From NCBI GenBank assembly GCA_031272545.1, contig JAISTP010000024.1, positions 1 to 64,000 on the forward strand: a stretch of 64,000 nucleotides of DNA. Reading direction: 5' to 3'. The notes below the pieces were generated by a model that saw nothing but the letters and a program-made list of their open reading frames with translations, had not been told where the DNA came from and ran no database searches. Position 1 is the stretch's first letter. Every line of letters begins with the position of its first letter. Below, one piece after another: positions 30,035 to 38,432 of the stretch. Made by a program: the position numbers and the translations under genes. The DNA comes from Bacilli bacterium (GTDB taxonomy: Bacteria; Bacillota_I; Bacilli_A; JAJDGJ01).

Positions 30035-30466
30035 TTATCTCTCCTTTTTTGGTGCCATTACTGTAGCACTACCTTCGATTACATTTTTGTTTTCTTGATT
30101 GTAAGCTCTCACATTAAGCTTAACAATATTTTTTTCTACTTTTAACTCCGCAACTTCAACTTCGGCAGTAATCGTATCATTGATTCTTACAGGAAGAACA
30201 AACTTAACATCAATACCTAAAAAGATTGTTCCTGGTCCTGGTAAATACATTCCTAAAACTGTTGAAATTAAAGATACACCTAATATTCCATGAGCAATAC
30301 GACCTTTAAACATTGTATTTTTAGCATATTCCTCATTAATATGTGCTGGATTTAAATCACCGCTAACTCCTGCAAATGTATAAACATCACTTTCGGTAAT
30401 TGTTTTAGTAAATGTTTCAATCTGACCGACTGAAAGCATGTCAATAGAGTAAGATTTAATACTCAT
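30035..30466 (-). CDS. MaoC-type (R)-enoyl-CoA hydratase
   Basis: The 143-residue hot-dog fold protein shows the hydratase-2 motif: FAGVSGDLNPAHINEEYAK (catalytic Asp and His) followed by GRIAHGILGVSLIS. PhaJ-like members hydrate trans-2-enoyl-CoA to the (R)-3-hydroxyacyl-CoA. It ends one base before the acyl-CoA dehydrogenase start, so it is the first gene of the bcd-etf operon. Having a MaoC enzyme in place of a crotonase in this operon is somewhat unusual. Confidence 0.88.
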   Translation of the reverse strand: MSIKSYSIDMLSVGQIETFTKTITESDVYTFAGVSGDLNPAHINEEYAKNTMFKGRIAHGILGVSLISTVLGMYLPGPGTIFLGIDVKFVLPVRINDTITAEVEVAELKVEKNIVKLNVRAYNQENKNVIEGSATVMAPKKER

Positions 30467-30546
30467 TTTTAATCCTCCCTTTGTTTTTTAATAATTTTTT
30501 AAAAAAAAAATATCAAAAAAGTATCAATTTTTAACTAACACCTAAT

Positions 30547-30552
30547 ATTATA
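30547..30552 (-). promoter_or_regulatory. Probable -10 box of the MaoC-bcd-etf operon
   Basis: TATAAT on the minus strand, in the context TGTATAAT, is about 80 bases before the MaoC start. TTCAAA at a 17-bp spacing is a weak -35. The region between is rich in A and T runs. Confidence 0.4.
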
Positions 30553-30589
30553 CATTATTATAATTAGTTTTTGAACATAAAAATTATTG

Positions 30590-30612
30590 AATTAGTATAA
30601 ATAAATCTAATT
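30590..30612. promoter_or_regulatory. Candidate LysR-type operator
   Basis: The dyad AATTAG-N11-CTAATT lies between the divergent MaoC-bcd-etf operon and the LysR-like gene. The 11-base centre is the spacing expected for LTTR boxes. This is pattern evidence only. Confidence 0.4.
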
Positions 30613-30687
30613 TTACATTTTCTTATAATTATTATATACTTTTTATACATTGAAATTAGAATATAATAACAACGAGGAGGAATGTAT

Positions 30688-30963
30688 ATGAATATAAAAC
30701 ATTTAAACTATTTTCGTGAAATAGTTAACTGTGAATTTAATTTAAGTGAGGCAGCTCGTAAGTTAAATATTACGCAACCTTCACTATCTATGTTAATATC
30801 AAGTTGGGAAAACTCATATGATATTTGTTTATTTAAGAAAATAAATTCTAGATTTACAGGACTAACTGGAGCAGGAGAATATGTTTATAATTACGCTACA
30901 GAAATGTTAGAAAAACAAGAAGTCTTTTATAAAGGTTTAGAAGACTATAAAAACGTTGAATAG
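30688..30963 (+). CDS. LysR-type DNA-binding domain without effector domain
   Basis: The 91-residue protein is a complete winged-helix domain of LysR regulators (MNIKHLNYFREIV, LSEAARKLNITQPSLSMLIS, then the wing and the start of the linker helix). It stops where a normal LTTR of about 300 residues would continue into the inducer-binding domain. A strong hairpin terminator follows directly, so this is a compact gene, not an obviously broken one. GAGGAGG sits 7 bases before the ATG at 30688; the ATG at 30682 is too close. It is divergent from the acyl-CoA dehydrogenase operon and may regulate it. Confidence 0.85.
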   Translation: MNIKHLNYFREIVNCEFNLSEAARKLNITQPSLSMLISSWENSYDICLFKKINSRFTGLTGAGEYVYNYATEMLEKQEVFYKGLEDYKNVE

Positions 30964-30991
30964 TTAATATTTAACATATATATTTTGGGTT

Positions 30992-31020
30992 AAAAAAGAT
31001 GAGCATTGCTCATCTTTTTT
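30992..31020. terminator. Bidirectional terminator after the LysR-like gene
   Basis: A stem of AAAAAAGATGAGC with GCTCATCTTTTTT and a 3-base loop, with T or A runs on both sides, serves the LysR-like gene and the convergent HerA-like gene. Confidence 0.85.
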
Positions 31021-31042
31021 GTTTTTAATACCTATATTTATT

Positions 31043-32560
31043 TTACTTAATTAAATTCTTTAATAAACCCCTAACAATACTACCACTGTTTTTGAAAACT
31101 GTATTAGTTACTTTACGCATTGCTGTTTGTTTAAGCATTTTACCCATTTGATAAGAAACAGTAGCTTTCTTAGCTTTTTCAGCTTCTTTTAATTCTTTAG
31201 CTTGTTGTTTAGCTAATTCTTTTTCAGCTTTAGCATCTATTTTAGCTTGTTCTTCTTGTTGTTTTAATTGTTGTTCTCCTATTACTTTATTTTGAAGTAT
31301 TTCATAAGCTGATTCTCGATCTACTACTTGAGTATATTTAACATCAAATGGATTCATCATTTTTAAACTTGGTAAAATTGCTAAATTAACTTGGGTAATT
31401 AATGATTGTGGTACTCTTACCATAGCTCTTTCAACAGGAGTAGGTTCGCCATCTTCATTTAATATTGAAATTAAAGCTTCTCCTGTTTTTAATTCAATGA
31501 CATCTTTTTCAACATCAATACCATCATTAACTCTAAATGTTTCAGCCATAGCTTTAACTGCTTTTTGATCTTTAGGAGTAAAAGCACGAAGTGCATGTTG
31601 AATCTTATTACCTAATTGGCCAAGAACATTATCTGGCAAATCAATAGGATTTTGCGTAATAAAGAAAATTCCAATACCTTTAGATCTGATTAATCTAACT
31701 AATTTTTCAATTTGTTCTAAAAATTCATCACTAGCGTCATTAAATAATAAATGAGCTTCATCAAAGAAGAAAACTAATTTAGGTTTATCTAAATCACCTA
31801 CTTCAGGCATATTTTCAAATAATTCAGAAACTAACCAAATTAAGAAAGTCGCATATAATTTAGGTGAATTAAATAATTCTTTAGCATATAAAACATTAAC
31901 GATACCTTTGCCTGAGCTATCTATTTGAATAAAATCATTTAAATCAATAGCTGGTTCTCCAAAGAAATTAGCTCCTCCTTGGTTTTCTAGGACCAAAAGT
32001 TCTCTTTGAATGGTGCCAATACTTGCTTTAGTAATATTTCCATATAAAGTAGTATATTCTTGGGCATGATTACCAACATCAGCTAACATGGCTTGTAAGT
32101 CTTTTAAATCTAATAATAAATATTGTTTTTCATCCGCAATCTTAAAGACAATATTTAATACTCCTTCTTGAACTTCATTTAATCCCATCATTCGAGATAA
32201 TAACATTGGTCCCATCTCACTAACAGTTGATCTAATAGCTGTACCATTAACTCCAAATACATCCCATAAATGACAAGGAAAAGAAGCAGTTTGATAATTT
32301 TTAAAACCATATTCTTTAAGTCTTGAATTTATATTATCATCAAGAACACCAGGTTGTGATATTGAAGTTAAATCTCCTTTTATATCAGCCATAAAGACAG
32401 GAATTCCATTATTAGATAATTGTTCTGCTAAAACTTTTAAAGTAATTGTTTTCCCTGTACCAGTAGCACCGGCAATTAAACCATGACGATTTAATTTATT
32501 TAAATACATTACGATATCTAAATCTTTATCTTTATTTCTAGCAATATTGATTGTTGCCAT
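31043..32560 (-). CDS. HerA-like P-loop ATPase, DUF853 family
   Basis: The 505-residue protein has the Walker A motif GATGTGKT near residue 34, Walker B LVFFFDEAHLLF, and the DUF853 pattern (ADIKGDLTSIS, IFFITQNPIDLPDNVLGQLG, HALRAFTPKDQKAVKAMA). It is related to the HerA/FtsK translocases. A charged coiled-coil-like segment (about 425-470, rich in Glu, Lys, Ala and Gln) precedes a basic C-terminal tail. The substrate is not known for this family; no nuclease partner such as NurA is adjacent, so a defence or repair role cannot be argued from context. Confidence 0.88.
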   Translation of the reverse strand: MATINIARNKDKDLDIVMYLNKLNRHGLIAGATGTGKTITLKVLAEQLSNNGIPVFMADIKGDLTSISQPGVLDDNINSRLKEYGFKNYQTASFPCHLWDVFGVNGTAIRSTVSEMGPMLLSRMMGLNEVQEGVLNIVFKIADEKQYLLLDLKDLQAMLADVGNHAQEYTTLYGNITKASIGTIQRELLVLENQGGANFFGEPAIDLNDFIQIDSSGKGIVNVLYAKELFNSPKLYATFLIWLVSELFENMPEVGDLDKPKLVFFFDEAHLLFNDASDEFLEQIEKLVRLIRSKGIGIFFITQNPIDLPDNVLGQLGNKIQHALRAFTPKDQKAVKAMAETFRVNDGIDVEKDVIELKTGEALISILNEDGEPTPVERAMVRVPQSLITQVNLAILPSLKMMNPFDVKYTQVVDRESAYEILQNKVIGEQQLKQQEEQAKIDAKAEKELAKQQAKELKEAEKAKKATVSYQMGKMLKQTAMRKVTNTVFKNSGSIVRGLLKNLIK

Positions 32561-32638
32561 AACAATCCTCCTCTTTTGTATATTTATTATATTATAAAAT
32601 AAATCAATATTAAAATATAGTTTATTATATTAAATAAC

Positions 32639-33244
32639 TTATTTCTTGGTTGCTATTAAAACAAATCCTTTAGTTTTAAATAATTTTTTTATATTAACAC
32701 TAAACCCATTATTTCTTAATACTAAATCTATTTCATTTAAATCACGATGAAGATAATTATATTTAGTAAAAGAATACTGATCTAAAGTACTTTTATTCAT
32801 ATAAGTGACATATAAAATTCCTTGTTTTTTTAGTAATGTGCTTATCTTTTTAATGTATTCATCTAAATCTTGCCAAAAATAAATCGTATTAATACAATAA
32901 ATCTTATCAAAATAATTATTCTTATTAAATGCTAAGACATCACTTATTTCATAACTAATATTATTAAGATTAGCCTTAGTAGTTGATTTAATAGCTTCTT
33001 TAATAATAGATGATGAATAATCAATACCCATTAATATTGTATGAGGATATTCATTAGCTATTAATCTTAAAGTATAACCATTACCACAACCAATATCTAA
33101 TATCTTATCTTCATCTTTAATATCTAAATATTTAATTGTTTTTAAATAAATAGCTTTATTTTGTTTATTTTGAAAGTTATTAACCATTTTCCCAATAAGA
33201 CCATGAGGCTTTTTAAAATGATTACTTATTAATTTATTAAACAT
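32639..33244 (-). CDS. Class I SAM-dependent methyltransferase
   Basis: The 201-residue protein has the SAM-binding motif I ILDIGCGNGYTLRLIA and motif II acidic residue in LMGIDYSSSIIKEA. Post-motif YCINTIYFWQDLDEYIKKIS resembles UbiE/Methyltransf_11 small-molecule enzymes. The substrate is not evident. It is the last gene of the tmk-rsmI cluster, 11 bases after the GNAT gene. Confidence 0.85.
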   Translation of the reverse strand: MFNKLISNHFKKPHGLIGKMVNNFQNKQNKAIYLKTIKYLDIKDEDKILDIGCGNGYTLRLIANEYPHTILMGIDYSSSIIKEAIKSTTKANLNNISYEISDVLAFNKNNYFDKIYCINTIYFWQDLDEYIKKISTLLKKQGILYVTYMNKSTLDQYSFTKYNYLHRDLNEIDLVLRNNGFSVNIKKLFKTKGFVLIATKK

Positions 33245-33255
33245 ATTATCACCTA

Positions 33256-33699
33256 CTATATATTCTTAATATCTTTTAATTTCATTGTAAATTTATAATG
33301 AGTTTTTGAAAAACCTATCTTTTCATAAAACTTATGTGCTTCTTTTCTTTTGATATTACTAGCAAGTTCTATTAATTCACAATCTTTCTTTTTAGCTTCT
33401 TCTATTATCTTATTTACTAATTTTCTAGCAATACCTTGCTTACGATAATTTTCAAAGACATATAATTCTTCAAGTTCTGCGACTAATCCAACATGATGTA
33501 ATAATAAATGATAATGAATACTTGCAAAAGCTATTACCTCATTATTATCTCTGGCTACTAAATAAGTTATATTAGTATCATTAATATTATTTAAAAATAC
33601 TTTGATAAATCTTTCTTTGTCTAAGATAACACCTTCTAAATCAATAAATATTTGATAAATAATCTCTAAATCTTCTTTTCTAGCTAAATCTATTTTCAT
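33256..33699 (-). CDS. GNAT family N-acetyltransferase
   Basis: The 147-residue protein has the acetyl-CoA-binding motif RKQGIARKLVNKIIEEAK and the C-terminal pattern ASNIKRKEAHKFYEKIGF with the usual Tyr. The substrate is unknown. AGGAGATAAGATA precedes the ATG. Confidence 0.88.
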   Translation of the reverse strand: MKIDLARKEDLEIIYQIFIDLEGVILDKERFIKVFLNNINDTNITYLVARDNNEVIAFASIHYHLLLHHVGLVAELEELYVFENYRKQGIARKLVNKIIEEAKKKDCELIELASNIKRKEAHKFYEKIGFSKTHYKFTMKLKDIKNI

Positions 33700-33710
33700 T
33701 ATCTTATCTC

Positions 33711-34562
33711 CTATTTGTGATGAACTAAATCATAGACATAGTTCTTTTCTATACCTAATCTTTTACTTACTTGTTTAATAGCATCTTTTTTAGAAATATT
33801 AGCTATTAATAAATCGTTTACTTCTTTTAAGATTATTTCATCATTAATAACAATTTCTTCATTAATAATACTATTATCAATACATACAACTAATTCACCT
33901 TTGAAAGATAAATCTTCTAAGATTAATTCATTAACTCTAGCATAAATATGCTCTTCATTAAGTTTAGTTAATTCTCTTGAAATAGATAAATTAACATTAC
34001 CAAATACTTTATTAATGATGACTAATGTTTTATTAATATTATGAATTGATTCATATAATACTAAAGTATGATGATAATTTTGATATTGCAGTAATGTTTT
34101 TAATGCATCATTAGTTTTTTTAGGCAAAAAGCCAATGAAAGTAAAAGGAATAAGTGGCATTCCAGAATTAATTAAAGCAGGGATTAAAGCATTACTTCCA
34201 TTTACTACTATGATATTAATATCATTAACAATGCATTCTTTAACTAAATAAAACCCTGGATCACTTAATAATGGATAACCAGCATCACTTAATAATGCGA
34301 CATTATGTTCTTTTTTAATTAATTCAATAGTTTCATTTAACTTATCATATTCATTATGTTGATGATAAGAAATTATTTTCTTATCTTTAATATTTAAATA
34401 ATTTATTAGTTTTAAACTAACTCTTGTATCTTCACATAAAATTGTATTAGTTTTATTTAAACATTCTATAAATCTAGTATTTATCTCATCTAAATTCCCA
34501 ATTGGGGTAGCTAATACATATAAATTAGGATTGTTATTTTTGGTATAACTTATTCTTTTCAT
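33711..34562 (-). CDS. rsmI: 16S rRNA (cytidine-1402 2'-O)-methyltransferase RsmI
   Basis: RsmI methylates the ribose of C1402 in the decoding centre. The protein has the tetrapyrrole-methylase fold with LYVLATPIGNLDEINTRFIE, LCEDTRVSLKLINYL, ALLSDAGYPLLSDPGFYLV and LYESIHNI. The ATG at 34562 (283 residues) is chosen because AGGTG lies at a good distance; the GTG at 34571 overlaps trmN6. In Bacillus subtilis rsmI (yabC) lies in the same tmk cluster. Confidence 0.95.
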   Translation of the reverse strand: MKRISYTKNNNPNLYVLATPIGNLDEINTRFIECLNKTNTILCEDTRVSLKLINYLNIKDKKIISYHQHNEYDKLNETIELIKKEHNVALLSDAGYPLLSDPGFYLVKECIVNDINIIVVNGSNALIPALINSGMPLIPFTFIGFLPKKTNDALKTLLQYQNYHHTLVLYESIHNINKTLVIINKVFGNVNLSISRELTKLNEEHIYARVNELILEDLSFKGELVVCIDNSIINEEIVINDEIILKEVNDLLIANISKKDAIKQVSKRLGIEKNYVYDLVHHK

Positions 34563-34563
34563 C

Positions 34564-35292
34564 TTAATCACCTAAAAACATTTTCTTAACTTCATCACTA
34601 TAAGTTCCATCATTATTATGAGCAATTAATGGTTTTTCAATTTTTAAACCACTTTTTCCATGAAACATACCTTCTACTAATACCATGTTAGCTTCACTAT
34701 TAATTTTAGGATAAATTAAACGTAATCTTTTTGGTTCAATATGATATTTCTTCATTAATTCAATTATTTCAATTAAACGATCAGGGCGATGAATTAAAGC
34801 TAAACGCCCTTTATTTTCTAAAATAAAAGATGCATTTTGCATAATTTGTTCTAAATTAATATTAATTTCATGGCGAGCTATTTTTAAAAACTCATTATCA
34901 TTAACATTACTATCTTCCTGTACTTTAAAAAAAGGAGGATTACAAATAATTAAACCTACTTTATCTTGATAATTTAAACAAAAATTATTGATATCATCAT
35001 GAATAATTTGTACTTGTTCAGCAAGATTATTCAACGAAATATTTTTCATTGCTAAATCATATGCTTCCTTTTGAATTTCAATTCCTACTATCTTTTTATC
35101 AGTTAAAGTTGATAATATTAAAGGAATAGCTGCATTATTAGTACCAAAATCAATAATAGTTTTAACTTTCTTTGAAATAAAAGCAAAATGAGTAACCATA
35201 ACTGTATCTAAAGAAAAATTAAACATATCTTTTCTTTGAATAATTTTTAAATTCTTATTCTCTAATAAATAATTTTCTACTTCCATTACCAT
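34564..35292 (-). CDS. tRNA1(Val) (adenine-37-N6)-methyltransferase-like protein (TrmN6/YabB)
   Basis: The 242-residue N6-adenine methyltransferase has the catalytic motif NPPF in GLIICNPPFFKVQ and SAM motif IIDFGTNNAAIPLIL. The segment FNFSLDTVMVTHFA is typical of the YabB/YfiC group. AAGGA lies 6 bases before the ATG at 35292, which overlaps the ricT stop by 7 bases. The same order (ricT then yabB) occurs in Bacillus. Confidence 0.9.
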   Translation of the reverse strand: MVMEVENYLLENKNLKIIQRKDMFNFSLDTVMVTHFAFISKKVKTIIDFGTNNAAIPLILSTLTDKKIVGIEIQKEAYDLAMKNISLNNLAEQVQIIHDDINNFCLNYQDKVGLIICNPPFFKVQEDSNVNDNEFLKIARHEININLEQIMQNASFILENKGRLALIHRPDRLIEIIELMKKYHIEPKRLRLIYPKINSEANMVLVEGMFHGKSGLKIEKPLIAHNNDGTYSDEVKKMFLGD

Positions 35293-36077
35293 TTAATGTC
35301 CTTACGAGTAACCATAAACATATTATCTTGATTTTCTATTCTAATTTCATCACTAATAATATTTAAACTAGTTACTTTATAATTTTGATTATTATAACTA
35401 ACATTACTACCTAAACGAGGAAAATGTTCTTTTTCCTTAGAATAAGCTTCATTTTCAAATTTTAAACAACAAAGTAAACGCCCACATAATCCTGAAATCT
35501 TACCTGGATTTAAAGATAACATTTGATTCTTAGCCATATTAATTGAAATATTATCAAAGTCTTTAATATATTTCTTACAACAAGTTTCCATTCCACAAGG
35601 ACCTATGCCACCAACTAATTTAGCTTTATCACGAGCACCAATTTGTTTTAATTCAATTCGCTTATGAAAATGACTTGCTAAATCTTTTAATAAAGCTCTA
35701 AAATCTACACGATCATCTGCTACATACATAAATAATATTCTTGTTTGATCTAAATTATATTCACAACTTACTAAGTTCATCTCTAACTCAGGATGATTAA
35801 GTAAAATTTTATTAAAATCTTCAAAACCTTTTTTATTTAATTCTTTATTTTTTTCATAATTTTCTAAATCTTTTTTATTAGCTTTACGTACTAATAAAGC
35901 AAGACTATCAATAGCAACATTACTATGTTTAACCTCATACTTTTCCACAAAAGCTAATTCTAATCCTCTTACGGTATCAACTACTACTTTATCATTCTTT
36001 TTTAAATAAAGTTTACTATCACATTTAAAATAATATTCCTTACTATTAGGTTTAAAAACAACACTAACTATTTTCAT
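35286..36077 (-). CDS. ricT: PSP1-domain protein RicT (YaaT)
   Basis: In Bacillus RicT works with RicA and RicF to help RNase Y mature mRNAs, and the Cys residues ligate Fe-S clusters. The 263-residue protein keeps the cysteine-rich stretch GPCGMETCCKKY and SGLCGRLLCCLKFE, and the PSP1 region LIDYLRVDF-like (FMYVADDRVDFRALLKDLA). No RicA or RicF gene is visible nearby. It overlaps holB by 14 bases. Confidence 0.93.
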   Translation of the reverse strand: MKIVSVVFKPNSKEYYFKCDSKLYLKKNDKVVVDTVRGLELAFVEKYEVKHSNVAIDSLALLVRKANKKDLENYEKNKELNKKGFEDFNKILLNHPELEMNLVSCEYNLDQTRILFMYVADDRVDFRALLKDLASHFHKRIELKQIGARDKAKLVGGIGPCGMETCCKKYIKDFDNISINMAKNQMLSLNPGKISGLCGRLLCCLKFENEAYSKEKEHFPRLGSNVSYNNQNYKVTSLNIISDEIRIENQDNMFMVTRKDIKW

Positions 36078-37005
36078 GTATTAAATCCTCCATTTCTATG
36101 GCAAACATATCAATTACTAACTTAACATTCATTGGTGTTTGTAATTGCATACGTGCTGAAAGAATTACGTCTATTAATTTACCATAATTCTTTTCATTAT
36201 AAAATTTATCTTTTATTATTTTATCAAGATATTGGTATTCAAAATTATAATGAGTTAATAAAGCATACATTAAGGTTAAAAAGATAATTAGATCTTCTTT
36301 TTCTAACTTGCTTAATACTTCGTAACAAACAAGATAATAATCTTCATCAAATAATGCTTTAATCATTTTATTAATATTATTTTTAAATTCATCATAAATT
36401 CCATTACTTAGAACTTCTTTAATTTTAGTTTCATCATTATATGCTAAATAAACTAATTCAATATCATTACTATTAAATTCATCTTTTAATAAATTAATAA
36501 TAGTATCTTTATTATTATTAACTAAATGAAAATTAATACAACGAGATACGATAGTTGGTAATATCTTATTAATATTATCGGTAGTGAATATAGCATATAC
36601 ATTTTCATAAGGTTCTTCTAAAAATTTAAGCAATGAATTTAAAACACTAGCACTTGCTTTATCAATACTTTTAATAATATAAAATTGTTTATTATTACTA
36701 GCTAATGTTGTAAACATAAATCTTTCTTGAATATTAATAGCTTCTTCTTTTTTCATATTATTCTCATTCAAATCAAAGACTAATTTATCAACTAATTCTT
36801 CTTTAAGAATATCATTTTTTTCTTTACTTGTTAGTGATTGAATATCTCCATTACTAAACAATTTTAATATAATATAATCAATAGCATCATCTAAAATAGT
36901 ATTACTTGCATTTTCTAAGATAATAGCTTGTGGTAAAGCATTATTGACAACACAATTGTCAACTTGTTTAATAAATTTTTGTTGTCTATCAAAAAAACTA
37001 CTCAT
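36064..37005 (-). CDS. holB: DNA polymerase III delta-prime subunit
   Basis: Delta-prime is the stator of the clamp loader. The 313-residue protein has the AAA+ fold with IIKSIDKASASVLNSLLKFL and EEPYENVYAIFTTDNINKIL and the SRC arginine-finger motif in TIVSRCINFH. A functional Walker A is not seen, as expected for delta-prime. It overlaps tmk by 8 bases. Confidence 0.92.
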   Translation of the reverse strand: MSSFFDRQQKFIKQVDNCVVNNALPQAIILENASNTILDDAIDYIILKLFSNGDIQSLTSKEKNDILKEELVDKLVFDLNENNMKKEEAINIQERFMFTTLASNNKQFYIIKSIDKASASVLNSLLKFLEEPYENVYAIFTTDNINKILPTIVSRCINFHLVNNNKDTIINLLKDEFNSNDIELVYLAYNDETKIKEVLSNGIYDEFKNNINKMIKALFDEDYYLVCYEVLSKLEKEDLIIFLTLMYALLTHYNFEYQYLDKIIKDKFYNEKNYGKLIDVILSARMQLQTPMNVKLVIDMFAIEMEDLIHENS

Positions 37006-37642
37006 TATTTAAATCCTCTAATTTATTTTTAATAATATCTTTGACATCATTAAAAACATGATTAATATCCTGTGAAGCATCCACTATCTCAAATCTATTT
37101 TCATACATTGAGGCAATTTGTTTATAACCTTGATAGACTTGATAATGAAAATCATTTTTTTCTAAATCTAAACGATTAATCTCACGAAAATTACTATTTT
37201 TAATACGAGCTAATCCTAATACTGGATCTATATCAAAAAAGATAGTTAAATCTGGTAAGACATCATTAATCGCAAAACGATTTAACTCCATTACTTTTTC
37301 AACACCAAGTTTTCTTGCGACTCCTTGATATGCTAAAGAACTATCAATAAAACGATCACATAAAACAACCTTATTTTCTTTTAATGCCGGTTTTATAACT
37401 TCACTAAAATGTTGAGCACGACTAGCTGCATATAATAAAGCTTCTGTTTCATAAGATATTTCTAAATTATTAGGATTTAATATAATATTTCTAATTTGTT
37501 CTGCAATTAAAGAACCACCTGGTTCTCTAGTAAGCACATAATCAATATTATTCTCTTTTAAATATTTAGCCATCATTTTAATAATAGTAGTTTTACCACT
37601 ACCTTCAGGCCCTTCAAAAGTAATAAAGTAACTTTTTTGCAT
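36998..37642 (-). CDS. tmk: Thymidylate kinase
   Basis: The enzyme phosphorylates dTMP to dTDP. Motifs: P-loop FEGPEGSGKTT, the DRFIDSSLAYQG region with the catalytic DR, and TREPGGS. The ATG at 37642 gives MQKSYFITFEGPEG and 214 residues; AAAGGA lies 8 bases upstream, whereas the further upstream starts would overlap this site. It heads the cluster tmk-holB-ricT-trmN6-rsmI. Confidence 0.96.
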   Translation of the reverse strand: MQKSYFITFEGPEGSGKTTIIKMMAKYLKENNIDYVLTREPGGSLIAEQIRNIILNPNNLEISYETEALLYAASRAQHFSEVIKPALKENKVVLCDRFIDSSLAYQGVARKLGVEKVMELNRFAINDVLPDLTIFFDIDPVLGLARIKNSNFREINRLDLEKNDFHYQVYQGYKQIASMYENRFEIVDASQDINHVFNDVKDIIKNKLEDLNNE

Positions 37643-37782
37643 TTTCATCATCCTTTTACGCATTTATATTGTACTAAAAATAAGCTTTTTTATAAAGCAT
37701 AATCATATAATACCTAATATTATTTTTAGAAATTATCCAAATTATTTGTAATATTAAGCAAAGATAAGAAAGGAAAAAATAT

Positions 37783-38322
37783 ATGCGTATAAAAATTATT
37801 TTAATAGGACTATTAATGATAACATCATTAATTCTCTATCAAATGTATTTTGTCTTTAATAATAAAATTGATGCCTTAGCTTTTAAAGAAAGCATACCTA
37901 ATCATCATAATTATTCATCAAATAACAATTATTTAAGTATTAATAATACTATCTCTATTAATAATAAAAAATATCAATTATCAAATCAATTTAATAATCA
38001 ATCATTGACTAATGGATTTGCGATTATGGAAATAAGTAAGCCTATTAATCAAAAAGGACAAACCATTATAGGAACTCATCGCGAAGCGTTTGGCAAAATA
38101 ATAAACAATATTAAATTAAATGATATTATCCTTATTAACTACAATACTAAAAACTATTATTATCAAGCTTATAATATAAAAATTATTAAAGATGATGAAT
38201 ACAATAAATTTTATCTAGAAGATACCAATAATAATATCATAACTTTATTTACTTGTTATCCAATTAATAGCAAAGAGAAGCCTACACAAAGATTAGTTAT
38301 TGAACTTAAACTAATTAAATAA
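37783..38322 (+). CDS. Sortase family transpeptidase
   Basis: Sortases cleave LPxTG-type signals and join surface proteins to peptidoglycan. The 179-residue protein has an N-terminal membrane helix (about 4-24), then the sortase barrel with the catalytic His in GQTIIGTHREAFG, the catalytic Cys in TLFTCYP and the Arg in TQRLVIEL. This order and spacing fit a class D/E-like housekeeping enzyme, though the class is not certain. Likely substrates in the window are the MPETG protein at 44.0-46.9 kb and the LPKTG protein at 63.4 kb. No substrate gene is adjacent, which suits a general-purpose sortase. Confidence 0.88.
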   Translation: MRIKIILIGLLMITSLILYQMYFVFNNKIDALAFKESIPNHHNYSSNNNYLSINNTISINNKKYQLSNQFNNQSLTNGFAIMEISKPINQKGQTIIGTHREAFGKIINNIKLNDIILINYNTKNYYYQAYNIKIIKDDEYNKFYLEDTNNNIITLFTCYPINSKEKPTQRLVIELKLIK

Positions 38323-38397
38323 TGAAAGTAGACAAAAACATATTAATAGTGAATTGATAGGTATAAGTAAAAGAATACAGTAAAAATTTAAAATAAA

Positions 38398-38423
38398 AAT
38401 AGGTTATTTGAATAACCTATTTC
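38398..38423 (-). terminator. Terminator of the methionine gamma-lyase operon
   Basis: A perfect stem (AATAGGTTATT / AATAACCTATT) is followed on the minus strand by a T-rich run. It lies between the convergent sortase gene and the lyase gene. Confidence 0.75.
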
Positions 38424-38432
38424 TTATTATTT

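Noticed and set aside
31043-32560. HerA-like ATPase as part of a phage-defence system
   Set aside because: No nuclease, Sir2, NurA or other defence partner is adjacent; neighbours are a LysR-like gene and housekeeping genes. DUF853 proteins are widespread.
37783-38322. Sortase gene as part of a pilus cluster
   Set aside because: No pilin or anchored-protein gene is next to it; its neighbours are tmk and the methionine gamma-lyase operon.
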